Source: Vallitaleaceae bacterium
Lineage (GTDB): Bacteria; Bacillota; Clostridia; Lachnospirales; Vallitaleaceae
Assembly (NCBI GenBank): GCA_028277605.1
Contig: JANQFZ010000013.1
Location: 62,001-126,000, forward strand
Reading direction: 5' to 3'
DNA length: 64,000 bases
Below, piece after piece: positions 54,891-63,543 of this stretch (positions within the stretch are counted from its first letter, which is position 1; each line of letters starts with the position of its first letter). The notes beneath the pieces were generated by a model. It was not told the DNA's origin, did no database searches, and worked only from the letters and a program-made list of their open reading frames with translations. A program made the position numbers and the translations under genes.

Positions 54891-55070
54891 TTATTCTTTA
54901 TCTAACTCACCATAAATTTTATGTACGCCTTCTCTCAAAATCTGAGACTTGCTTGTATTAAGCTTATCACTGCAATACTCCAATTGACGGTTGGTTTCTT
55001 CATCAATTCTAAATTTAATTGTCTTATTCTTAGGTGCATCTGTAGGTCGCCCAATTTTTTTCTTTGTCAC
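54891..55070 (-). CDS. Small ribbon-helix-helix (CopG-type) protein
   Basis: A 59-residue protein with a GTG start at 55070 and GAGGTG eight bases upstream. The N-terminal KKKIGRPTDAPKNKTIKFRI and the following ETNRQLEYCSDKLNTSKSQILREGV match the arrangement of CopG/Arc DNA-binding domains: a basic arm, a KFRID beta strand, and two helices with the SKSQILREG turn. It probably binds DNA as a dimer. It is too short for a standard gene filter. Linked to the small helical protein gene downstream. An antitoxin role was considered, but no toxin signature is seen. Confidence 0.8.
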   Translation of the reverse strand: MTKKKIGRPTDAPKNKTIKFRIDEETNRQLEYCSDKLNTSKSQILREGVHKIYGELDKE

Positions 55071-55254
55071 TTATTCTTCACCTCTCTTTTGTAGGTACAA
55101 TCTAATTGTAAATTATGTAGGGGCATTTGTCAAGTTAACTTTTAATATTTTATTATCTTTTATGCGTTTAATTTTCAGCTTGTTCTTTAAACTGGATTCT
55201 ATACTGTCTGATCTGCATTCTATAAATATCTTATTAAACTTTTAGTAACTCAAA

Positions 55255-55287
55255 AAACACACCCATGAAATATAATTGAGTGTGTTT
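55255..55287. terminator. Second hairpin downstream of fbaB
   Basis: AAACACAC (55255-55262) pairs with GTGTGTTT (55280-55287). T- and A-runs lie on both sides. Together with the stronger terminator at 55352-55390 it separates fbaB from the CopG-type gene. Confidence 0.5.
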
Positions 55288-55351
55288 CTAATTAGTTTAT
55301 TACATTGTATATCTGGATAAAACTAAAGAGCTATATAATATTTGACGTTCT

Positions 55352-55390
55352 AAAAAAAAGAGGATAGCATTCATCTGCATCCTCTTTTTT
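55352..55390 (-). terminator. Intrinsic terminator of fbaB
   Basis: AAAAAAGAGGAT (55354-55365) and ATCCTCTTTTTT (55379-55390) form a 12-bp stem with a 13-base loop, with U-runs possible on both strands, 40 bp after the fbaB stop. Confidence 0.8.
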
Positions 55391-55430
55391 GTACAGTCAT
55401 CATTCATTAATCTATTAACATTTTTGATAT

Positions 55431-56498
55431 TTATGCTATTGTAACATCTTTGTTTAGGTAAACATCTTGAACAGCATTAATGATACCTACACCTTCATTT
55501 AGGGGTTTTTGGAATGCTTTTCTTCCAAGAATTAATCCACTTCCGCCTGCTCTCTTATTGATAACGGCTGTTTTAACTGCTTCAGCTAAATCATTATCTC
55601 CAGAAGGACCTCCTGAATTAATTAAAGGAATATTACCCATGTAATTATTGAGGATTTGATACCTAGTCAAATCGATAGGATTATCTGAGCTAAGCTCTGT
55701 ATAGATTCTATCATCAAATTTACCATAGTCGCTATTGCCCATGTTTAAAGCTTTATAGCCGCCATTGTTAACTGGCAGTTTTTGCTTGATAATATCTGCT
55801 CCAATGGTTGCACCTAGATGATTGGCTTGTCCTGTAAGGTCAGCAGATGCATGATAATCCTTATCGCTTTTAAAAGCTTCATTTCTTATGTAGCACCATA
55901 GTATTGTAAATAGACCTTTTTCATGAGCATATTCAAACATTTCACTTATCTCAACGATTTGACGGTTAGATTCTTTAGAACCAAAATAAATAGTAGCACC
56001 AATACCAACTGCTCCCATATTATAGGCTTGATCTACAGAACCAAATATTATTTGATCGTGTGTATTAGGATAAGTGAATAACTCGTTATGGTTTACTTTA
56101 ACAACAAAAGGTATTTTATGAGCATATTTTCTTGATACAAGAGATAAAACACCTAAAGTAGATGTAACAGCATTACATCCAGCCTCAATTCCTAGCTTAA
56201 CAATACTTTCAGGATTAAAATAAATTGGATTTTTAGCAAACGAAGCTCCTGCTGCATGCTCAATACCTTGATCGATAGGTAATATAGAGACGTATCCAGT
56301 ATTTGCTAATCTTCCTGTATTATAAAGATGGCTCAGATTAACTAACACTCTATTATTTCTGTCTGAGTGTGAAAAAACTTCATCAACAAGGTTGGGGGTT
56401 GGTGTAGTGATTCGATCCTTACTTACCTTTGGATTATTGAACTGTAATAAGTTGGAATCTTGACCTAGTAACTCGGTGATCTTTGCTGTACTTAACAT
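55431..56498 (-). CDS. fbaB: Fructose-bisphosphate aldolase, class I (DhnA type)
   Basis: Cleaves fructose 1,6-bisphosphate in glycolysis or forms it in gluconeogenesis via a Schiff base. The ATG at 56498 follows GAAAGG; an in-frame ATG three codons earlier lies too close to it. It has 355 residues. It aligns with E. coli FbaB over nearly the whole length: [73 protein letters not shown] (likely Schiff-base Lys) and [16 protein letters not shown]. Metal-independent. It stands alone. Confidence 0.97.
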   Translation of the reverse strand: MLSTAKITELLGQDSNLLQFNNPKVSKDRITTPTPNLVDEVFSHSDRNNRVLVNLSHLYNTGRLANTGYVSILPIDQGIEHAAGASFAKNPIYFNPESIVKLGIEAGCNAVTSTLGVLSLVSRKYAHKIPFVVKVNHNELFTYPNTHDQIIFGSVDQAYNMGAVGIGATIYFGSKESNRQIVEISEMFEYAHEKGLFTILWCYIRNEAFKSDKDYHASADLTGQANHLGATIGADIIKQKLPVNNGGYKALNMGNSDYGKFDDRIYTELSSDNPIDLTRYQILNNYMGNIPLINSGGPSGDNDLAEAVKTAVINKRAGGSGLILGRKAFQKPLNEGVGIINAVQDVYLNKDVTIA

Positions 56499-56807
56499 AT
56501 TTTTCATCCTTTCAAATAGTATTAGTAAAAGAGCGTTAAATCAGGATTTGTGTTGAAATATTTCGGCATTTTATTGTCTAAAAATTAACAAGGTTATTAA
56601 TCCTGACATATCAACCCATCAATTAAGTTAAGAAGAAAAATTTAGTGATATTAATTGTCGATATCAATCACATTAAATTATAGACCATTTATAATTATGA
56701 TGTCAATAGTTTTTAATTCGCTCAGGTGTTATAGTGGTTATTTGAGTTGAATAATGGTTGTAGTAGGCGTATACTATCATGTAATGAATTAGATTAGGAG
56801 GTACACT
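56499..56807. other. Intergenic region upstream of fbaB
   Basis: 309 bp with the divergent control regions of fbaB and the DUF2834-like gene. AGATTAGGAGGTACACT lies before the latter. No further gene or strong hairpin was seen. Confidence 0.5.
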
Positions 56808-57122
56808 ATGAAGAAAATGTACTTAGGATTATCTTTTCTTGGAATTATTCTTCCATTTGCAATAGTTATTCCATGGATTCAAAATTATGGACTCAATATT
56901 GATCTTTTTGTATCTGAATGGTTTGCCAATAGAATTTCTCAATTTTTTGATGTAGATTTTTTGATAACATGGTTGGTATGGCAGCTTTTTATTCTATAGG
57001 ATAGAAAGAAAAAAGCAATCGCTTATTGGTGGATACCTTTTATAGGAAACTTTTGTATTGGTCTTTCTTTTTCCCTACCATTTTATTTATACCTGAGAGC
57101 GTGCAAAAAAATCAAAAGATAG
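56808..57122 (+). pseudogene. DUF2834-like small membrane protein with in-frame TAG
   Basis: The ATG has TTAGGAGGTACACT upstream. Codons 1-63 read YLGLSFLGIILPFAIVIPWI, FVSEWFANRISQFFDVDFL and ITWLVWQLFIL, the first half of the DUF2834 pattern. TAG (56997-56999) follows, and the same frame continues to another TAG at 57120-57122 with DRKKKAIAYWWIPFIG and CIGLSFSLPFYLYLR, the usual second half. Reading through the stop gives the typical three-helix protein of about 104 residues. A nonsense mutation or a sequence error is most likely. It is convergent with the flavodoxin-like gene, one base apart. Confidence 0.78.
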
Positions 57123-57123
57123 T

Positions 57124-57915
57124 TTATGTATTTCTCATGTGTTTTTTTATCATTAACTTAATGAGACCATTCAGTAGTCTTCCAAATGACTTTTTAAAAA
57201 AGCTTAGCTCTACATCATAATAATAACTGCTTTTTAACCACCCTTTTGATTTCCAGTATTCATAATCAGATTTAAAAAAATAGGTTTTACTTCTTAAGCC
57301 ATAAAACATATATAAATCTTGATAAGACGGAATAGGCTTGTTATTGCCATGAATACTACTATATAGTTTATCTGCTAATCGTTGGATGCTTTGATTGGCT
57401 TTTTTATAGTACTTCGGATTATAGAAACTGCTTTCATTATAATAATGCGGCGATATGATGGATAGTTCTCCTAATAGGCAACATCCAAATCCACGCCCAA
57501 CTAGCTTTAAATAATCTTGAGTTGGTTTTATACCCCCACCGTCTGTTGTGATGATAGTGATTGCTGGTTTTGCTATTAAAGCTGGTCTATGAAACATGTA
57601 GGACATTCTATCTATAGTCTTCTTCATACTACCTGTTATATGTTGTGCATATACTGGAGAATGTAAGATAATCCCATCACAAGACATTAATCTATCGACT
57701 AACTTTTGTATATCATCTCTTAAAGGACAGCATCCTTCCCCCTTATCGAAACATTGCATGCATCCAATGCAATCCTTTATATGAAGCTCATTGGTATGAA
57801 GATAGTCAAACTCAACTTTCCCTTTATTGCTCATAAGATTTTCAATCTGTTTTATGATTCTATAGCCATCTTTTTTTCTAGGGCTACCACTCAAAACTAT
57901 TATCTTTTTATTCAT
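57124..57915 (-). CDS. NAD(P)H-dependent flavodoxin-like oxidoreductase under PadR control
   Basis: A 263-residue flavoprotein; the ATG at 57915 is behind AAGGAGAATTGAA. KKIIVLSGSPRKKDGYRII is the FMN phosphate loop. CIGCMQCFDKGEGCCPLRDD carries the Cys-rich motif of iron-sulfur-flavoprotein-like reductases. ILHSPVYAQHITGSMKKTID and AITIITTDGGGIKPTQDYL complete the flavin pocket. The C-terminal third is basic and aromatic. A perfect copy of the PadR-type palindrome lies 18 bases upstream of the ATG. It is probably a quinone or aromatic reductase, inferred from PadR linkage. Confidence 0.82.
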   Translation of the reverse strand: MNKKIIVLSGSPRKKDGYRIIKQIENLMSNKGKVEFDYLHTNELHIKDCIGCMQCFDKGEGCCPLRDDIQKLVDRLMSCDGIILHSPVYAQHITGSMKKTIDRMSYMFHRPALIAKPAITIITTDGGGIKPTQDYLKLVGRGFGCCLLGELSIISPHYYNESSFYNPKYYKKANQSIQRLADKLYSSIHGNNKPIPSYQDLYMFYGLRSKTYFFKSDYEYWKSKGWLKSSYYYDVELSFFKKSFGRLLNGLIKLMIKKHMRNT

Positions 57916-57932
57916 TTCAATTCTCCTTATAA

Positions 57933-57950
57933 ATATCCAACATTGGATAT
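57933..57950. promoter_or_regulatory. PadR-type operator upstream of the flavodoxin-like gene
   Basis: ATATCCAAC-ATTGGATAT is an 18-bp inverted repeat (one centre mismatch) that differs at only one base from the palindrome upstream of the padR gene at 58668-58685. Confidence 0.8.
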
Positions 57951-57964
57951 GCACTTTTTTATAG

Positions 57965-58016
57965 AGCATACCCTATGATAAACCCTATGGGAATAACATC
58001 ATCATTAGGGTATGCT
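57965..58016. terminator. Hairpin between padR and the flavodoxin-like gene
   Basis: AGCATACCCT (57965-57974) and AGGGTATGCT (58007-58016) pair perfectly and extend by five more pairs (ATGAT/ATCAT) around one bulged base. The T-run is poor, so this is either a weak terminator of padR or a structured leader of the flavodoxin-like gene. Confidence 0.45.
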
Positions 58017-58021
58017 TTCTA

Positions 58022-58648
58022 TTAATAACCTATAGTCCTTTGAACCTCTTTTAAATCTAAAGTATTTATCTCAGAGAAATCCATACTCTTAATAAATTTT
58101 TTAATATTATCGCTAATCTTAATATATGTATCTATTTCATTCAATAATGCTTGATGCCATTTTATCTGATAGCTCAAGCTAGATAGCATCATGTCAAAAC
58201 TGATTTTTTCAATATTGAGTGATTTATCTGTTACCTTTATTTCCTTCCACTTTTCTAAATAGGTTACTTGTTTTTCTAATTGTTGAATATGTTTATTAAC
58301 CACATGGATTAGAGCCTCTTTGCTCATACCGCTTATAAATGGATAAGTCACAAATTTATCTGATTGAATCGTATAAATAGGCTTAGTCCATTCATCAGAT
58401 AACATTTTTCTTAATTTATCCCTTCCTTTATCCGTAATTTCATATATTTTTCTAATCTTCTTACCAATATTTTCTTCTCTGATTTTTTTAATTAATCCCT
58501 CCTTATCCAGCTTAGCTAAAGCATAGTATATTGAACCTGATTGTATTTTTGTCCAATCATTCATTTCATTTAACTGTATGTATTTTTGAATTTCATAGCC
58601 ATGTGTGGATTTAATACTTAGAAAGTATAATATAAATGTCTTTACCAT
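58022..58648 (-). CDS. PadR-family regulator
   Basis: A 208-residue regulator of the longer (AphA-like) PadR group. The N-terminal winged helix shows FILYFLSIKSTHGYEIQKYI, WTKIQSGSIYYALAKLDKEG and KIRKIYEITDKGRDKLRKML. The C-terminal Vir_act_alpha-like helical region covers residues 90-200, with a leucine-rich coiled coil (HIQQLEKQVTYLEKWKEI). The palindrome ATATCCAACGTTGGATAT lies 20 bases before the ATG, and a near-identical one precedes the flavodoxin-like gene, so it most likely represses both. The ligand is unknown. Confidence 0.88.
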   Translation of the reverse strand: MVKTFILYFLSIKSTHGYEIQKYIQLNEMNDWTKIQSGSIYYALAKLDKEGLIKKIREENIGKKIRKIYEITDKGRDKLRKMLSDEWTKPIYTIQSDKFVTYPFISGMSKEALIHVVNKHIQQLEKQVTYLEKWKEIKVTDKSLNIEKISFDMMLSSLSYQIKWHQALLNEIDTYIKISDNIKKFIKSMDFSEINTLDLKEVQRTIGY

Positions 58649-58667
58649 TTGTTACTGTTCACCTCTT

Positions 58668-58685
58668 ATATCCAACGTTGGATAT
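58668..58685. promoter_or_regulatory. PadR autoregulatory operator
   Basis: ATATCCAACGTTGGATAT is a perfect 18-bp palindrome just upstream of the padR ATG. The same sequence with one base change lies at 57933-57950. Confidence 0.85.
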
Positions 58686-58732
58686 ATTATATACAATTGC
58701 ATTGAGTTTGTAAAGAGTTTTTTCACATGAAA

Positions 58733-59245
58733 TTACTTTTTGATTTGTCTCATAGAAAATCGTTCAAAATAGAGAAATAATGTACTTAGATTGGAAATAA
58801 GCAAGTCATTACTATAACCATCTAAGTTATGACTGAATTCTTGCTTGATAGAAATAATAAAATTATTAATAATACTTTTTTCTTGCTCTAATAGTAAGAT
58901 ACGATTGCTTTTCGTATTAAAGAAATGATACTGTTTGATTTTCCTTTCCAAGGATGAACCTTTTATCAAATTTCTATGAAATAATAATAGCCAACTCCCT
59001 TTTCGGTATTCTTCAATGACTAGCGTTTTTAGCTTAAATTTCTTTGGACTATTAAAAAACAAACTATTTTGATTATAAAGAATACTAAAATAATCTAATA
59101 TGTGTTGATTTTTGTCTATATTTTCCTTTGGTTTTATATCATCTATATTGATTAAAGTAATTAAGGGGTGAACAGGTTTTTTATACCCTAAAAAGCTATG
59201 AATATCTGAAATGGATTTCAGTAGAATCATCAATGGTGTATTCAT
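58733..59245 (-). CDS. AraC-type ligand-binding domain lacking the DNA-binding domain
   Basis: The ATG at 59245 has AAAGGAGTTTGCTC upstream. The 170 residues correspond to the N-terminal cupin-like part of the AraC-type regulator encoded at 60505-61407: compare GYKKPVHPLITLINIDDI with GIPKHKQIALINYDNI, WLLLFHRNLIKGSSLERKI with WILCFHPDLIRKTDLVKQI, and LLISNLSTLFLYFERFSMRQ with VIASNIELLLNYSRRFYGRQ. The protein stops where the two C-terminal helix-turn-helix motifs should begin, and none is found in any frame downstream. It is a truncated gene, or possibly an effector-binding subunit. Confidence 0.72.
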   Translation of the reverse strand: MNTPLMILLKSISDIHSFLGYKKPVHPLITLINIDDIKPKENIDKNQHILDYFSILYNQNSLFFNSPKKFKLKTLVIEEYRKGSWLLLFHRNLIKGSSLERKIKQYHFFNTKSNRILLLEQEKSIINNFIISIKQEFSHNLDGYSNDLLISNLSTLFLYFERFSMRQIKK

Positions 59246-59529
59246 GAGCAAACTCCTTTCAATAATCTATATCTTACTAGCTTCTGTGAATGGAAAACAT
59301 ACTCAAATCCATTCACCATTTGCAAAAATCCCTGTTTATACTAAATATTTTAACGGTTTATTATTACCTATGTTTTTTGTAATTTTATCAGTAATTCATA
59401 TATGTCTTTACACATTCCTAATAGTTATAATTAATCATAAGGTCCTATAGTTTATCTTAAATGATAAAGTTTGTAAAACATGTAATTATTATAAGCTATA
59501 GAAAAAGTTTTTAGGAAGGTGGCAGTAAA

Positions 59530-60420
59530 ATGATTCGTTCTTTTGTAGCAAATCTAGTGACCAAACCAGGTGCGTCACCTGTTTTTAATTCTCCTAGAGA
59601 TATTGGCGCTCATTATAGGGATGTTACATTTAAATGTAAAGATGGTGTTAAACTATCGGGGTGGCTTCTAGATGGAAGTACTGATAAGGTAATCATTTTC
59701 AGTCACTACGGAATTCAGAGCTGCCGTAGTGGCTATACGACTCAAGGTAAAAGCAGGTTTGGCAGATACCATAAAGATATCAACTATTTAGATATGGCTC
59801 AGCATTTAATAAATGCTGGTTATAGTGTTCTTATGTATGATCTTAGAAATCATGGAAATAGCCAAATGGGTACAAATCCTTGGATAACAGGAGGGACAGA
59901 AGAATACAAAGATGTTCTTGCTGCAGTTCAGTTTATTTCAGAACATAAGAAATATCATAACGCGTCTATTGGTTTATTAAGTTATTGCATGGGGACAAAT
60001 GCTACTACAAATGCTTTTGGAAAAGGTTTAAAAAACAATCCAAAGATTAAGGCATATATCTCTGTGCAGCCTATAACAAATGCAATTTTTCTAAAAGGTT
60101 TAGGTCTTCCTAACTTTTTAATAAAAAGCACAAACCGATTTCATATAAAAAGAGGAGGAACCGATCTCTATGCCTCCTGTATGCCAAATGTTAAAAACAT
60201 TAACGTACCTACAATGGTTGTGCAATCTAAAGGTGACGCTTGGGCAGATTTTGATTGGGTTCAAGAATACTACAATAACATAAAAACAGAAAAAGAAATG
60301 TATTGGTTAGAACCTACAACTAATCGTTTAGATGGGTATGATTGGTTTGGACATACCCCAAAGCGTATGCTGGATTTTTTTAATAAATATACCAATCCTT
60401 GTGAAACAGTATTAGATTGA
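59530..60420 (+). CDS. Alpha/beta hydrolase with Cys nucleophile
   Basis: A 296-residue alpha/beta-fold protein. It has VTFKCKDGVKLSGWLL, an oxyanion region IFSHYGIQSC, MYDLRNHGNSQ, and the nucleophile elbow LLSYCMGTN, where Cys153 occupies the place of the usual Ser. VPTMVVQSKGDAWAD supplies the Asp, and the catalytic His may be in DWFGHTPKRML. Cys nucleophiles are known from dienelactone hydrolase and a few lactonases, so hydrolysis of an activated ester or lactone is possible. TTAGGAAGGTGGCAGTAAA precedes the ATG. It lies between the truncated and the complete AraC-type genes, its probable regulator. Confidence 0.8.
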   Translation: MIRSFVANLVTKPGASPVFNSPRDIGAHYRDVTFKCKDGVKLSGWLLDGSTDKVIIFSHYGIQSCRSGYTTQGKSRFGRYHKDINYLDMAQHLINAGYSVLMYDLRNHGNSQMGTNPWITGGTEEYKDVLAAVQFISEHKKYHNASIGLLSYCMGTNATTNAFGKGLKNNPKIKAYISVQPITNAIFLKGLGLPNFLIKSTNRFHIKRGGTDLYASCMPNVKNINVPTMVVQSKGDAWADFDWVQEYYNNIKTEKEMYWLEPTTNRLDGYDWFGHTPKRMLDFFNKYTNPCETVLD

Positions 60421-60439
60421 AGCTAAGTGTATCAAATAT

Positions 60440-60471
60440 GGAATATCAGTAAATATACTGATATTCCTTTT
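60440..60471 (+). terminator. Terminator after the alpha/beta hydrolase gene
   Basis: GGAATATCAGT (60440-60450) and ACTGATATTCC (60457-60467) form an 11-bp stem with a 6-base loop and TTTTA, 20 bases after the stop. The AraC-type gene is convergent. Confidence 0.78.
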
Positions 60472-60504
60472 AGTACGTTGCCTATAAAATTGAATAGTAG
60501 TTAC

Positions 60505-61407
60505 CTAACTGCTTTTGCGATATTGTACTGGTGAGATTCCTGTTTTCTTTTTAAAAAAATTAGAAAAATGTGCTGGATAACTAAATCCTAACATTTCAGA
60601 AATTGATGCAATGGTACGTTCAGAATCAACCAGCATATTTTTTGACAGCTCCAATAATTTACTATGTATATGCTCTTTAGTGTTCTTTCCAGTTTCTTTT
60701 CTTAAGAGATCACTAAGATAATTTGCTGAATATCCTATTTCGCTTGCAAGCTTTTTCACACTAGGTACCCCTTCTATATAAAGATAATCTGGTGTCATAT
60801 ACTTCTTAAGTAAATATTCAAATTCAGATATAATATCTTTACTCACCACTTCACGTGTAATAAACTGCCTTCCATAAAAACGTCTAGAATAATTCAATAA
60901 TAGTTCAATGTTCGAAGCAATAACACCATCTGTAAAACTGTCTGCTTCACTAATTATTTCATTTGTAATTTCTTTAATAATGCCTTGTATGACTTGAAAT
61001 TCTTTATCAGAAATATGTAATGCTTCATGAGCACTATAATCAAAAAAACTATACTCTCTTATTTGCTTTACTAAATCTGTTTTCCTAATTAAGTCTGGAT
61101 GAAAACATAAAATCCATCCTTCATGTTCTTGAGCGCCTGCTTCAAAAACAATGACTTGATTTGGAGCAGTATATATTAAACTGCCTTCGCTAAAATCATA
61201 ATACTGCCTGCCATATCTAAGTTCACAATCAGAACCATTTTTTAGAGATATAAGATAAAAAGCAGTAGAGATTTTCATGCCACAATACTCTTTTAATTTC
61301 CCTATATTATCGTAGTTAATCAAAGCGATTTGCTTGTGTTTTGGTATCCCCAATTCTAATAAACTGTAGAGTTGACTGATGGTTTCTATTTTTAGTATAT
61401 CCCTCAT
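60505..61407 (-). CDS. AraC-family transcriptional regulator
   Basis: A 300-residue regulator. The N-terminal AraC_binding/cupin-like domain (about 1-165) has CELRYGRQYYDFSEGSLIYT and WILCFHPDLI. The C-terminal double helix-turn-helix is complete: SVKKLASEIGYSANYLSDLL (first) and TIASISEMLGFSYPAHFSNF with FKKKTGISPVQYRKS (second). This places it with the AraC group next to oxidoreductases and hydrolases in clostridia. It is divergent from the chemoreceptor gene upstream by position and convergent with the alpha/beta hydrolase. The truncated paralogue at 58733-59245 shares its ligand domain. Confidence 0.92.
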   Translation of the reverse strand: MRDILKIETISQLYSLLELGIPKHKQIALINYDNIGKLKEYCGMKISTAFYLISLKNGSDCELRYGRQYYDFSEGSLIYTAPNQVIVFEAGAQEHEGWILCFHPDLIRKTDLVKQIREYSFFDYSAHEALHISDKEFQVIQGIIKEITNEIISEADSFTDGVIASNIELLLNYSRRFYGRQFITREVVSKDIISEFEYLLKKYMTPDYLYIEGVPSVKKLASEIGYSANYLSDLLRKETGKNTKEHIHSKLLELSKNMLVDSERTIASISEMLGFSYPAHFSNFFKKKTGISPVQYRKSS

Positions 61408-61489
61408 TTTATCACCTTCTACGAATAGTATATACTAAAACACTCGCTATGAAATACAAAAATTACTGATTTTTGTATTGGTAATATTT

Positions 61490-63268
61490 CTAAACACGAA
61501 ATTGTTTAATGACTATTTCTAGATTTTTAGCCAAAGTTGTCAGCTTTTTACTTGCTTTTGCTATATCTTCAAAGGATGCTTTTTGTTGTTCAATAGATGC
61601 TGAAGATTGCTGTGTTGATGCAGAATTCTCTTTTGCTATCTCTGATAAACTTTGAAGAGTTTCTATCATAGTATTTTTCATATCCTCAGTTTCTTTACCT
61701 GAAGCCTTTAGATTTTCTGTTGCTTTTTCTGATTCCTCTATGGCTTTAGCAATGGTTGTGTATTTTTCTTTACTCACTCTAATCCTTTCTTCTTGTTCAT
61801 ATAGTATTTCAGATACTTTTGCCATTATTTCAACAGAGGATTTTGAATTAATCTGTAATTCTTCTACTATTTTATTTATCGTTACAGTTGATCGTGTTGA
61901 ATCTTCTGCTAGTTGCCGAATTTCATCAGCAACGACTGCAAAACCTTTTCCAGCTTCACCAGCTCTAGCTGCTTCTATCGCTGCATTTAAAGCCAATAAA
62001 TTGGTTTGATGTGCTATGGATGCAATCATTGTACTCGCCTGTCCAATTTTCTCTACACTATCGTTGGTTTTTATTATACCCTCTCTCACTTCGTAGGTTG
62101 CTTTTTTACTATGGTTAGAAACATTTGTTAACATCTCAATTTCCATAAGACCTTCATCTACAGCTTTTATAACCTTTTGAGTTGTCTGATTAGAGTTTTC
62201 CATGTAGACGTGACTTCTTTCAATTATTTTTCCTAAATATAATGCTTTCTCCGTGCCTTCATCTGTACTTTTAGCTTGAAGTGATGCACTTACTGCAATC
62301 TCTTCAATGGCATTAGATACCTCTCCTGCTGCTGCTGAAGATTTTTGAGAGATTGTAAAAAGTGTATCTGAGGATACTAGTAATTCTTTCGCAGTAGAAT
62401 TGATATTATTAATAAATTCTCGTATTTGACTTAATAATTCATTGATTGCAGTTGATAATATTTTGACTTCATCATTAGATTTTATTTCTACAGCTTTTAT
62501 ACGTATTTTCCCTTCCTTGTCTTTTTCTATACCTTTTAGAATACTATTGATAGGATTTGAAATGGTCTTACTAATTAAAATTGAAATCAATAAAGCAATA
62601 GCTATTGATATTAACATAAAACCAATAACGATACGTATTTCTTTAGTTTTTCTAACTTGATAGTGGTCTTTTTTAACTTGCACCATTTGCTCAATATCAT
62701 CAATATAATTTCCTGTTGATACTATCCATTGCCATTCTTTAAATAGCTGAGAATATACTCTCTTTTTGAAAAATTTAGTGTCATCTTCACCCGGTTTTGC
62801 CCACATATACTCAGTAAAGCCGCCTGATTCATCACTTAAAGCAACATCTACTATGTTTTGTATCAATTTAGTATTGTTTACATCAACAATATTTTTTCTA
62901 TCCAATCCTTCCTTATCCGAGCTTATTGGATGAGCAACTAAAACGCCTTGTGTATTATCAATCCAGATATATCCAGTCTCACTATATCTAATCGTCTTTA
63001 TACAGTCGATAGCTGCTTGTTTAGCTGCTTTTTCAGATATATCTCCTTCCTTGTAAAGGCTATAATAATGATTAACTATACTTATACATGTCTGTATCTG
63101 TTTATAAATCATTTCATCATAAGAATCATAAAGCTGTTCTTCATATTCGTTAAGAGTAGTATCATAGGATTGATGAATGTTAAAGACTTGATAAATACCA
63201 ATTAGAATAGTCAAAAAAAGTGTAATTCCAATCATCCCAATAAATATTTTGTATTTAATTTTTTTCAT
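61490..63268 (-). CDS. Methyl-accepting chemotaxis protein with single Cache domain
   Basis: A 592-residue chemoreceptor. The ATG at 63268 is behind AAAGGGAGAAGTA; the frame upstream has no ribosome site. Membrane helix 1 is at about 8-30. The extracellular sCache_2-type sensor (about 35-210) has [22 protein letters not shown] and [14 protein letters not shown]. Helix 2 (about 217-240) leads into HAMP. The signalling domain has the intact tip [19 protein letters not shown]. This sensor class commonly detects small organic acids, but the ligand is not known here. It has no linked chemotaxis genes. Confidence 0.92.
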   Translation of the reverse strand: MKKIKYKIFIGMIGITLFLTILIGIYQVFNIHQSYDTTLNEYEEQLYDSYDEMIYKQIQTCISIVNHYYSLYKEGDISEKAAKQAAIDCIKTIRYSETGYIWIDNTQGVLVAHPISSDKEGLDRKNIVDVNNTKLIQNIVDVALSDESGGFTEYMWAKPGEDDTKFFKKRVYSQLFKEWQWIVSTGNYIDDIEQMVQVKKDHYQVRKTKEIRIVIGFMLISIAIALLISILISKTISNPINSILKGIEKDKEGKIRIKAVEIKSNDEVKILSTAINELLSQIREFINNINSTAKELLVSSDTLFTISQKSSAAAGEVSNAIEEIAVSASLQAKSTDEGTEKALYLGKIIERSHVYMENSNQTTQKVIKAVDEGLMEIEMLTNVSNHSKKATYEVREGIIKTNDSVEKIGQASTMIASIAHQTNLLALNAAIEAARAGEAGKGFAVVADEIRQLAEDSTRSTVTINKIVEELQINSKSSVEIMAKVSEILYEQEERIRVSKEKYTTIAKAIEESEKATENLKASGKETEDMKNTMIETLQSLSEIAKENSASTQQSSASIEQQKASFEDIAKASKKLTTLAKNLEIVIKQFRV

Positions 63269-63543
63269 TACTTCTCCCTTTCTTTTGTTTAGCCACTGTC
63301 GATTTTCTAGTGTAGTAATTGTAATTTTAGAGCTATAATAAATCTGGATTAACAAAACATTAACAAAAACCTATTATGGATTATTTTAAATGATGTAATC
63401 GTTAAAAGCAAGCTTTGCTTTAAGCTAAAAACTTAGTGTATTGTATACCTTTATTATAGTAAATACATTATAGATTAATATATAACACTAACTCGTCCCA
63501 TTGTACATATATTATTGTATAGACATAAAGGAGGGAGATTATT

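Noticed and set aside
54482..55070. Toxin-antitoxin pair
   Set aside because: The CopG-type protein could be an antitoxin, but the partner has no toxin fold signature and the genes are 121 bp apart.
59211..59450. 79-codon hydrophobic frame divergent from the truncated AraC gene
   Set aside because: Its start overlaps the AraC coding start on the other strand, no ribosome site, and the hydrophobicity follows from A/T-rich sequence.
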